Source: GCA-2701705 sp036163455 (GTDB taxonomy: Bacteria > Pseudomonadota > Gammaproteobacteria > GCA-002705445 > GCA-002716945). Taken from it: a DNA stretch of 8,651 nt. Location of the stretch: the NCBI GenBank assembly GCA_036163455.1, contig JAYZKL010000021.1, positions 1-8,651 of the forward strand. The letters are read 5' to 3'. Of this stretch, positions 1 to 6,437 are shown one piece after another (the stretch's first letter is position 1; the number at the start of each line of letters is the position of its first letter). The position numbers and the translations under genes are program-made. The notes below the pieces were generated by a model that did no database searches, was not told the origin of the DNA, and saw only the letters and a program-made list of their open reading frames with translations.

Positions 1-818
1 CTAAAATGATAGGCGCAAAGGAATTAGCGAGACTGTTTCCTGTTCTCTCCCTTGCATTTGGCCAAGAAAACATCATTAACCTTCCTTCTGAAAATAGAAG
101 AAACCTGTTAGATTGGGGCCTGTTTCACGTGAAACGAGACTATCTGGGTTTATTGCAAACCTACCAAAAATGTCTCAAACAAAGAAACTATTTATTAAAA
201 AAAGGATCAACTGAAGATATTGAATACTGGACAGCAAAAATAGCAGAAGCAGGAGAGAAGATTTCAAATGAAAGGATGTCACACTTTGATAAAATAAATA
301 AGTCGTTTCAAGTTTTTGTTGATATAGCTGCCCAGAACGACAACAAGGCGCATCAAGATATTAGAAGCGTAACCATATCTTATAAGAGAGGGTGGGACGA
401 AAAGACAGCCTTAAAAGAATCAATCACCAACAATTTACAGAAAGACAGGGCAATTGGTTTCACTGAATTTGGGCCGCACAAAGCAGATATATTAGTACAA
501 TCAGAAAGTTTTGAACTCAAGAAAATCGGGTCTATGTCTAGCCAAGTTCTGGCAAGCTTGCTCCTAACGTTGGCGCAAGCAGAAGTATTTCACGTGGAAC
601 ATAATTACCGGCCAATTTTGCTGATAGATGATTTATTTTTTGGAATAGATGATACAAACCTTATGCTTATGATAGAATTACTTATTCAGGCAAAAACACA
701 GAGTTTTTTAACTGCTCCTGACATTTATAAAGAAAAACTTGTAGATATCAGCCAAAAAACTGAGAAAGTACAATTATTTACTTTAGATGAAGGTGGGATA
801 AAAAATATAAACACATAG
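1..818 (+). CDS. recF: RecF, DNA replication/repair ATPase (5' part outside window)
   Basis: RecF is a cytoplasmic SMC/Rad50-like ATPase that binds gapped DNA and, with RecO and RecR, helps load RecA. The visible part carries RecF hallmarks: NRRNLLDWGLFHV and LKQRN near the start, RGW, then GPHKAD, and a C-terminal Walker B-like LLIDD. The reading frame is open to the left edge. The ATG at 6 is an internal Met, because the Walker A region and about 100 N-terminal residues of a usual 360-residue RecF are missing and Met is followed directly by mid-protein sequence (GAKELARLFPV). Counting from that Met, the ABC signature is degenerate: residues 176-181 read SMSSQV where E. coli has SRGQLK. The D-loop is FGID (212-215) instead of SELD. 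Two parS-like sites lie inside the gene. It ends 9 bases before gyrB, so the two are probably co-transcribed. Identity is secure from overall similarity; normal ATPase activity is less so. Confidence 0.9.
   Translation, partial: KMIGAKELARLFPVLSLAFGQENIINLPSENRRNLLDWGLFHVKRDYLGLLQTYQKCLKQRNYLLKKGSTEDIEYWTAKIAEAGEKISNERMSHFDKINKSFQVFVDIAAQNDNKAHQDIRSVTISYKRGWDEKTALKESITNNLQKDRAIGFTEFGPHKADILVQSESFELKKIGSMSSQVLASLLLTLAQAEVFHVEHNYRPILLIDDLFFGIDDTNLMLMIELLIQAKTQSFLTAPDIYKEKLVDISQKTEKVQLFTLDEGGIKNINT
121..136. other. parS-like centromere site 1 (inside recF)
   Basis: The 16-mer TGTTTCACGTGAAACG matches the bacterial chromosomal parS consensus TGTTYCACGTGRAACA at 15 of 16 positions; only the last base differs (G for A). 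Positions 122-135 form a perfect 14-base palindrome around CACGTG. ParB binds such sites and spreads from them, and the ParA-ParB system then moves the origin region to daughter cells. The site encodes Phe-His-Val in the RecF segment DWGLFHV. Related RecF proteins often have FHVE there, so the protein motif is compatible with a parS sequence. The recF-gyrB context implies closeness to the replication origin, where parS sites cluster. ParB binding is inferred. Confidence 0.8.
586..601. other. parS-like centromere site 2 (inside recF)
   Basis: The 16-mer TATTTCACGTGGAACA matches the parS variant TGTTTCACGTGGAACA at 15 of 16 positions; only position 2 differs (A for G). It lies 465 bases (155 codons) from site 1, in the same reading phase, and again encodes Phe-His-Val, within AEVFHVEHN just before the RecF Walker B strand. 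E. coli RecF has unrelated residues of equal length here (GEFLTRESG), so the site arose by substitution in a variable loop, not by insertion. Two near-perfect matches within half a kilobase are very unlikely by chance, especially in AT-rich DNA. Confidence 0.77.
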
Positions 819-827
819 AGCGTAAAT

Positions 828-3233
828 ATGAGCAAACCAAAATACGATTCATCGAGCATAAAAATACTAACGGGGCTAGAAGCAGTACAAAAACGCCCAG
901 GTATGTACATTGGGGACACAGATGATGGAAGCGGATTGCATCAAATGATTTATGAGACAGTTGATAACTCAATTGATGAAGCTCTTGCAGGACACTGTAC
1001 AACTGTAAATATTGCAATACATGAAGATGATTCTGTAACCGTGAAAGATAATGGACGAGGCATTCCAGTGGATGATCATCCAGAGGAAAAAAAATCTGCA
1101 GCAGAAGTAATATTGACAACGCTGCACTCAGGTGGAAAGTTTGATGATAATTCATACAAAGTGTCAGGTGGGCTGCATGGAGTTGGAATATCTGTTGTCA
1201 ATGCGCTTTCTGAGTTTTTGCGTCTTACAATCCATAGAAATAATAAAACATATGTGCAAGATTATAAAGACAGCAAACCTCTAAACCCCCTTAAAGAGAA
1301 ATCAAAATCCACATACAGCGGAACAGAAATAACTTTTAAGCCAAGCAAAAAATACTTTACAAATATTGACTATAATGCCGAATTATTGAAAAAAAGGTTT
1401 AAAGAATTAGCTTTTTTAAATAGTGGTATTGAGCTGAATTTTAAAGACGAGAGAAATAATTTTGAAGAAACATATAAGTACGATGGTGGAATAAAAGAAT
1501 ATATACATGAATTGATTAAGAAAAAAACACCAATTCATGATGATTGTATTTACTTTGATACTTCAAAAAAGAACATTAAAATTGAAATTGCCATGGTCTG
1601 GAGCACTTCTTTTCAGGAAGACATTATTTGTTTTACTAACAATATACCTCAAAAAGATGGAGGAACTCATTTATCCGGATTTAAAGCTTCTCTAACAAAA
1701 ACAATTAATACATTCATAGACAAACAGCCACAGTATAAAAAAGACAAGATTGATATAACAGGAGATGATGCAAGAGAAGGCTTAACATCAATCATATCTG
1801 TAAAGATGTCAGATCCGAAGTTTTCTTCACAAACAAAAGACAAACTGGTTTCGTCTGAAGTTAAAGGAATTGTTGAGTCCAGCCTAAACACCAAGCTTTT
1901 TGAATTTTTAGATGAAAACCCTAAGCAAGGAAAAGGAATACTAGCAAAAATTTTTCAAGCTGCTATTGCACGGGAGGAAGCTAGAAAAGCTAAAGAGCTC
2001 ATTAGAAGAAAAGACCCCCTTAGTATTGCTAATCTGCCTGGGAAGCTTTCTGACTGTCAAGAGAAAGACCCTAATAAAAGTGAGTTATTTATTGTTGAGG
2101 GTGACTCTGCTGGCGGTTCAGCTAAACAAGCTAGAGATAGAAAGACACAAGCAATCCTGCCTCTAAAAGGTAAAATCCTTAATACTCAGAGAGCTCAAGA
2201 TCATAAAGTTTTGTCTTCGTCTGAAATCGCATCCCTCATATCAGCTCTAGGCTGTGGGTATAATGAAGATTTTGATTTATCAAAGCTGAGGTATGGAAAG
2301 ATTATTATTATGACAGACGCAGATGTTGATGGCGCTCACATTAGAACTCTTTTACTAACATTATTTCACAATAAAATGGGGGCACTATTTTCTAATGGCA
2401 ATATTTATATTGCACAACCTCCGCTTTATAAAATAAAAAAGGGCAAACTTGAAAAGTATTTGAATAACGAAGACGAGCTTTCAGAATTCATAAACAAGGA
2501 TATCGCTAACAATATTAAAATATCTGTTGGCGGTCATCTTTTAGATCAAAATAAATTTTTAACACTTTTACAAGAGTTTTCTAAAATGCGTTCACTCTTA
2601 AAGTCTTTCCCAAAAAAAAGAGACAAAATGTTGCTTGAATATCTATCTTTTTTTAGGCCGTTAAGCGTATCAGAACTTGCTGACAAGAAAAAAGCCTCTT
2701 TGTGGGCAGATGATTTTTCTAAATTCATTGAAGAGTCTACCCCTGTAAACATAAGCTTTGAGATTAAACCAATAACAGACCCTAGCGACAATCAGGCGCA
2801 TATAATTGAAGTGTCTAAGACGCAAAATGGCGTTCAAAATAATCTAGAGCCTCTTCATAAACATTTCTTTTCATCTGATTCATACTCAGAATTAATGAAG
2901 CTTGAATTAACTAAATACCAATACAACAATTGTTTTTATGTTGATAATTCAGATATAAAGTCGAATGTAGATACTATCGCTGTGATAATTGATGAACTAC
3001 TAAATAAGTCAAAAGAGGGTTTAACGCTTCAAAGATATAAAGGCCTAGGTGAGATGAATCCTAATCAACTAGAAGAAACAACCATGAATACAAAAACTAG
3101 AAACCTTCTTCAGGTATTGCCGCTTGATGATTCAGGTAAAAATATTTTTGAGGAATTAATGGGGGAAGATGTTGAAATGAGAAAAGCTTTTATAAAAAAT
3201 AGCGCTCTTTACGTAAAAAACTTAGACATATAG
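828..3233 (+). CDS. gyrB: DNA gyrase subunit B
   Basis: GyrB is the ATPase and TOPRIM subunit of DNA gyrase (A2B2), which introduces negative supercoils. At 801 residues it is close to E. coli GyrB (804), and it is colinear with it to the C-terminal NLDI. The GHKL ATPase domain shows ETVDNSIDEALAG (43-55), DNGRGIP (74-80) and GGLHGVG (114-120); Lys337 in QTKDKL is the ATP-contacting transducer lysine. R137 corresponds to the E. coli coumarin-contact R136. The TOPRIM domain has EGDSAGG (E424), PLKGKILN (445-452) and MTDADVDG (D497, D499), the metal-binding acidic residues. The poorly conserved stretch at about 540-720 is the extra domain of gammaproteobacterial GyrB, and its presence argues against ParE. 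The C-terminal RYKGLGEMN motif is intact. The start at 828 gives the standard N-terminus (ILTGLEAVQKRPGMYIGD), with only a weak GAG as ribosome binding site. It sits between recF and xthA with very short gaps. Confidence 0.98.
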   Translation: MSKPKYDSSSIKILTGLEAVQKRPGMYIGDTDDGSGLHQMIYETVDNSIDEALAGHCTTVNIAIHEDDSVTVKDNGRGIPVDDHPEEKKSAAEVILTTLHSGGKFDDNSYKVSGGLHGVGISVVNALSEFLRLTIHRNNKTYVQDYKDSKPLNPLKEKSKSTYSGTEITFKPSKKYFTNIDYNAELLKKRFKELAFLNSGIELNFKDERNNFEETYKYDGGIKEYIHELIKKKTPIHDDCIYFDTSKKNIKIEIAMVWSTSFQEDIICFTNNIPQKDGGTHLSGFKASLTKTINTFIDKQPQYKKDKIDITGDDAREGLTSIISVKMSDPKFSSQTKDKLVSSEVKGIVESSLNTKLFEFLDENPKQGKGILAKIFQAAIAREEARKAKELIRRKDPLSIANLPGKLSDCQEKDPNKSELFIVEGDSAGGSAKQARDRKTQAILPLKGKILNTQRAQDHKVLSSSEIASLISALGCGYNEDFDLSKLRYGKIIIMTDADVDGAHIRTLLLTLFHNKMGALFSNGNIYIAQPPLYKIKKGKLEKYLNNEDELSEFINKDIANNIKISVGGHLLDQNKFLTLLQEFSKMRSLLKSFPKKRDKMLLEYLSFFRPLSVSELADKKKASLWADDFSKFIEESTPVNISFEIKPITDPSDNQAHIIEVSKTQNGVQNNLEPLHKHFFSSDSYSELMKLELTKYQYNNCFYVDNSDIKSNVDTIAVIIDELLNKSKEGLTLQRYKGLGEMNPNQLEETTMNTKTRNLLQVLPLDDSGKNIFEELMGEDVEMRKAFIKNSALYVKNLDI

Positions 3234-3239
3234 GCTTTA

Positions 3240-4025
3240 ATGAAAATTGCAACTTGGAATATCAACTCCATTAAAGTTAGACTACCTGCAGTTACGCAAT
3301 ATATTTTAGAAACTTCCCCAGATGTTCTTGCTCTTCAGGAAACAAAAAGCATTGATGAAAATTTTCCTAAAGAAGAAATTGAGAAATTAGGATATAAATG
3401 CTTTTTTACTGGACAAAAAACATATAATGGCGTTGCAACAATTTTCAGAAATGCTCCATCCGACATTCTTCTTAATCCTATATCAACAGCTGAAGATGAA
3501 AAACGATCACTTGCGGCAGTATACAATGACACACTAATTTTAAATCTTTATGTAGTAAATGGCCAAGATATTGGAACAGACAAATATAAATATAAGCTAA
3601 GATGGTTGGAATCGGTCATTAAATATCTTAATAAAATTAAAAAAAAATATACAAATATTATAGTCTTAGGAGACTTTAATATTGCTCCAACAGATGCTGA
3701 TGTATTCGATGTTGAGGCAACCCATAATCAAATACTCTGCTCTCCAAAAGAACGTGACTTTATTGATAGATTAAAAAAAATTGGCCTAAATGACCTGTTT
3801 TTAAAATTTGACCACCCTGAAAAAACCTTTAGTTGGTGGGATTACAGAGGTGGCGCATTTCATAAAAACATTGGCTATAGGATTGATTTGATATTTGGAA
3901 CAACTGATATTTATGAGAGAACTAAAGACGTATTTGTAGACAAACATACACGTCATAAACAATGGTGCAAGAAAGAACCGAGAACATCTGACCATGCCCC
4001 TGTTGTGGCTATAGTAGATAGTTAA
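3240..4025 (+). CDS. xthA: Exodeoxyribonuclease III (AP endonuclease)
   Basis: This is an exonuclease III family enzyme of base excision repair. It cuts DNA at abasic sites and removes 3' blocking groups or nucleotides. The 261 residues cover the single endonuclease/exonuclease/phosphatase fold completely (E. coli XthA is 268). Catalytic and metal-binding residues are all visible: N7 in ATWNINS, E34 in LALQETK, Y104 in NLYVVNG, D145 and N147 in LGDFNIAPTD, D216 in YRIDLIFG, and D251-H252 in the terminal SDHAPVVA. W199/W200 and the RGGAF loop match the DNA-binding side. The start lies 6 bases after the gyrB stop with no room for a promoter, so expression with gyrB is likely. Pairing it with recF and gyrB makes a DNA maintenance operon. 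The exact substrate preference cannot be read from sequence. Confidence 0.94.
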   Translation: MKIATWNINSIKVRLPAVTQYILETSPDVLALQETKSIDENFPKEEIEKLGYKCFFTGQKTYNGVATIFRNAPSDILLNPISTAEDEKRSLAAVYNDTLILNLYVVNGQDIGTDKYKYKLRWLESVIKYLNKIKKKYTNIIVLGDFNIAPTDADVFDVEATHNQILCSPKERDFIDRLKKIGLNDLFLKFDHPEKTFSWWDYRGGAFHKNIGYRIDLIFGTTDIYERTKDVFVDKHTRHKQWCKKEPRTSDHAPVVAIVDS

Positions 4026-4079
4026 AAACCATAGAAGAAATTTTTCCAGTTTGTTATTATCAAGTTAGGGTGGCACCTA

Positions 4080-4709
4080 ATGAAAACTATAATGGTAATA
4101 AATTCAAAAGGTGGTTCTGGTAAAACAACCATCGCTGTTAACATAGCCGCGTATTATGCGCATAAAGGCTATGAAGTAACTCTTGTTGATTTGGATCCAC
4201 AAAAGTCCAGTCTAGATTGGCTTGAAAATAGGCCAATATCTAAACCTAAAATTAAAGGAACATCAAGTTTCACAAAGCCATTAAAAAAAAGAGAAAATAT
4301 GATTGTGGTATATGATGTACCAGCAGCAGTCCACGGCAGTAGACTTGAGACCTACATAAAAAAAGCACAAAAAATAATTGTTCCAGTATTACCATCACCA
4401 ATTGACATGAAAGCTTCAAAAAAATTTATACAGAGTTTAAGAAACATGGGAGCTGTTGTAAGAAAAAAAATTAAAATTGGACTAGTAGCGAATAAATGCA
4501 GAGCAAACACAAACATCTTTCTTGAGCTAGACGACTATCTTGTTAAAGAAAGAGGCATGCCATATATTACTGCATTTAGAGATAACACAAATTATATAAA
4601 ATCTGCTAAAAGAGGCTTGGGTATATTTGAATTTGCTGAGTCAGCAACCGCACAAGACAGAGAGGAGTGGAAAAGTTTAATTAGTTGGATTAATTCTGCT
4701 AAGAGATAG
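4080..4709 (+). CDS. Short ParA-family (deviant Walker A) ATPase, no ParB partner
   Basis: This is a 209-residue ParA/MinD-type ATPase. Such proteins dimerise on ATP, bind DNA or membrane, and position plasmids, chromosomes or protein clusters. The deviant Walker A motif KGGSGKTT spans residues 10-17, with signature lysine K10 and K15. The A' motif VDLDPQKSSLDWLENR starts at residue 36, and a Walker B-like IVVYDVPA surrounds D79. There is no N-terminal DNA-binding extension, so it resembles small ParF/VirC1/orphan ParA proteins more than chromosomal Soj/ParA. No parB or other partner gene is adjacent. It follows xthA by 54 bases, with AGGGTGG as a moderate ribosome binding site 6 bases before the ATG, and I see no convincing promoter. 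Its stop is one base from that of hemD on the other strand. The family is certain; the cargo is unknown. Confidence 0.88.
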   Translation: MKTIMVINSKGGSGKTTIAVNIAAYYAHKGYEVTLVDLDPQKSSLDWLENRPISKPKIKGTSSFTKPLKKRENMIVVYDVPAAVHGSRLETYIKKAQKIIVPVLPSPIDMKASKKFIQSLRNMGAVVRKKIKIGLVANKCRANTNIFLELDDYLVKERGMPYITAFRDNTNYIKSAKRGLGIFEFAESATAQDREEWKSLISWINSAKR

Positions 4710-4710
4710 C

Positions 4711-5436
4711 TTACTGATATTTATTTATTAGGCTTATGTAAGCATCGTCACTGTCTATTAAATCAACAATTTCATAGTTAGAAGCTTTGCCGAGATAAAG
4801 CGAGTCTATAATTCTTAAGTCAGGCACTAAGAATACAAGTTTGTGATTATCAAGATCACCTTTAAACTTATCAATAAAAATTTCTAAAGAATGTCGACTT
4901 AAAGCTATGACATAATTAAAACAAGACCTATCTAATCTAATCTTATCAGCTGACAAAATCTTAGGGGTCCTCACATATACATCAAACACTTTTACTGTTG
5001 CCCCCCTATCACTAAGCGTATCAAAGATTTCATTCCGACCATCTCGTCCCTTAATTACAATAATTTCTTGTTTTGTAACATCTTGGAACTGATCCATATT
5101 TAGCAGGTCATTGCTTGAATAATTATCTGGAGGGAAGTAGCAGTTATTCCCAATTAGATTCTCGACATGCTGTGCAGTAATTTTTCCTATAGCAAAAAAA
5201 GCTGAGTTATTTTTCATCTTGACTCCTTTGAAAAATTTATAAGAGCATTTCACAGAATTTTTACTCTGGAAGATAACTTTATCCGTTATTTTTAGATGAG
5301 CAATTAGGCTTTTTGACTCAGAAGAAACGGGCGTTATCTCTGTTAGGGGACAATATATTAATTTGCCACCTAATGAGCTAACTTTTTTAGTCAACTTTTC
5401 TATTATACTTGTCTCAGAAACAATAATTACATTCAT
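4711..5436 (-). CDS. hemD: Uroporphyrinogen-III synthase
   Basis: HemD closes the linear hydroxymethylbilane made by HemC into uroporphyrinogen III with inversion of ring D, the branch point to haem, sirohaem and cobalamin. The family is poorly conserved, but the landmarks are present in order over 241 residues (usual length about 245): VIFQSKNSV (54-62), AIGKITAQHV (82-91), FPPDNYSSNDLL (101-112), VIKGRDGRN (127-135), VYVRT (153-157), IALSRHSLEIF (177-187) and VPDLRIIDS (204-212). Its position directly after hemC, with 8 bases between, confirms the assignment. No ribosome binding site is visible in that gap, so translation is probably coupled to hemC. The hemX and hemY genes that follow hemD in many gammaproteobacteria are absent; a convergent ParA-like gene abuts it instead. 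Confidence 0.9.
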   Translation of the reverse strand: MNVIIVSETSIIEKLTKKVSSLGGKLIYCPLTEITPVSSESKSLIAHLKITDKVIFQSKNSVKCSYKFFKGVKMKNNSAFFAIGKITAQHVENLIGNNCYFPPDNYSSNDLLNMDQFQDVTKQEIIVIKGRDGRNEIFDTLSDRGATVKVFDVYVRTPKILSADKIRLDRSCFNYVIALSRHSLEIFIDKFKGDLDNHKLVFLVPDLRIIDSLYLGKASNYEIVDLIDSDDAYISLINKYQ

Positions 5437-5444
5437 AATTAATT

Positions 5445-6362
5445 TTAATTCATTTTAAATAGTTTTCTTGCACCCTGCTTTATAAAAATTTTAGCTAATT
5501 TTTCACCCGCTAATACAGCATTATTTTTTTTGTCTATATATTTTGATTTAATATAGTTTTCACCATTTATATCTGAGACGACCGCATTAATCATTATATC
5601 GTTCTCTATGATGTTTGCATTTACACCAATTGGAGACATGCAGTCTCCTCCAATTTTATTTATGAAGGATCTTTCAGCATCCGCGCATGCTTGAGTCTCT
5701 TTATCTACATGCTTAGTAAGAATATTTGTTAATTGTTTGTTTTTTTTTAAATATTCAACACACAAAACACCTTGTCCCGCTGAAGGGATAAAAATGTCAG
5801 AGGGGAGTTTGTTTGAATAGTCGCTATCTATAGATAATCTATGTATTCCAGCAGCAGCTAAAATTATTCCATCGAGATCTTCATTTTTTAGCTTATCTAT
5901 CCTTGTTTGTATATTTCCTCGAATCTCCTTAATCTTGATATTATTGCTTGCAGCTTTGAGAAGGGCAATTCTTCTAGGACTAGATGTGCCAATTAGAGCC
6001 CCATTTGGAAGAGAATCAATTGATTTAAATTTCTTTGAGATTAGGACATCTGACGGGTCAGCCCTTTCTGTGATTGTTAACAAACTAAACCTTCTATCCA
6101 ACGAAGCAGGGACATCCTTAAGAGAATGTACGGCTATATCTGCATCTTCATTCAACAATGATTGCTCAAGTTCCTTTAGAAATAGTCCTTTGCCTCCTCT
6201 AGCCTTAAACACTTCTTTTGTTACAGTATCACCCGATGTCGACATTGGTATAAGATCAACAGCATTGAAATCATTTGTCTGTTCAAGCAAATGTTTGACA
6301 ATATTGGCCTGTATTAATGCGAGAGGGCTTTTTCTGGTTGCAATTCTAATTATCTTTTTCAT
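5445..6362 (-). CDS. hemC: Hydroxymethylbilane synthase (porphobilinogen deaminase)
   Basis: HemC joins four porphobilinogen molecules into hydroxymethylbilane, using a covalently bound dipyrromethane primer, in the cytoplasm. At 305 residues it is full length (E. coli 313). Visible signatures are IRIATRKSPLALIQA at the N-terminus, TSGD (42-45), GGKGLFLKELE (57-66), DIAVHSLKDVP (75-85) with catalytic D83, GTSSPRR (125-131), RGNIQTRIDKL (148-158), DGIILAAAGIHRL, and SAGQGVLCVE. C241 in GGDCMSPIG is the cofactor attachment cysteine (C242 in E. coli). The ATG at 6362 gives the family's usual short lead before the first strand, although no good Shine-Dalgarno sequence precedes it. It is the first gene of a hemC-hemD operon transcribed divergently from argH. 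Confidence 0.97.
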   Translation of the reverse strand: MKKIIRIATRKSPLALIQANIVKHLLEQTNDFNAVDLIPMSTSGDTVTKEVFKARGGKGLFLKELEQSLLNEDADIAVHSLKDVPASLDRRFSLLTITERADPSDVLISKKFKSIDSLPNGALIGTSSPRRIALLKAASNNIKIKEIRGNIQTRIDKLKNEDLDGIILAAAGIHRLSIDSDYSNKLPSDIFIPSAGQGVLCVEYLKKNKQLTNILTKHVDKETQACADAERSFINKIGGDCMSPIGVNANIIENDIMINAVVSDINGENYIKSKYIDKKNNAVLAGEKLAKIFIKQGARKLFKMN

Positions 6363-6437
6363 ATGTTAGCTGTTTTATTTATACTATACTTACTGGTTAA
6401 ATCATCAAATTAATTTTAAGTGTAATGAGTTTATTTA
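6363..6437. promoter_or_regulatory. Divergent hemC / argH promoter region
   Basis: This 75-base AT-rich gap between the hemC and argH start codons must hold the signals for both. Two overlapping TATACT hexamers (6380-6385 and 6385-6390) are possible -10 boxes for argH, but no good -35 lies 16-18 bases upstream of either. For hemC, TTGATG on the minus strand (6408-6403) is followed 16 bases later by TAGTAT (6386-6381), which would give a leader of only about a dozen bases. The candidate -10 elements of the two directions overlap, so the promoters may compete. I see no clear operator such as an ARG box. Hexamer assignments are tentative; only the divergent layout is firm. Confidence 0.4.

Noticed and set aside
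6..8. ATG at 6 as the true start of the recF reading frame
   Set aside because: Related RecF proteins have about 100 more N-terminal residues with the Walker A motif; the frame is open to the window edge and the sequence after this Met is mid-protein, so the gene is cut by the window.
778..1155. Antisense open frame opposite the start of gyrB, with hydrophobic and Leu/His-rich translation
   Set aside because: It lies wholly opposite a strongly conserved gyrB region and the recF end, has no family resemblance, and is explained as a shadow of the coding strand.
3774..3781. Poly-A run in xthA as a possible frameshift or slippage site
   Set aside because: The reading frame continues uninterrupted with all family motifs in place on both sides, and similar runs are common throughout this AT-rich sequence.
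4070..4078. GGTGGCACC small palindrome just before the ParA-like gene
   Set aside because: Arms are only four bases and it overlaps the ribosome binding site; too short to support an operator or hairpin.
5935..6369. 144-codon open frame on the + strand inside hemC
   Set aside because: It is entirely antisense to well-conserved hemC codons and its translation has no recognisable domain.
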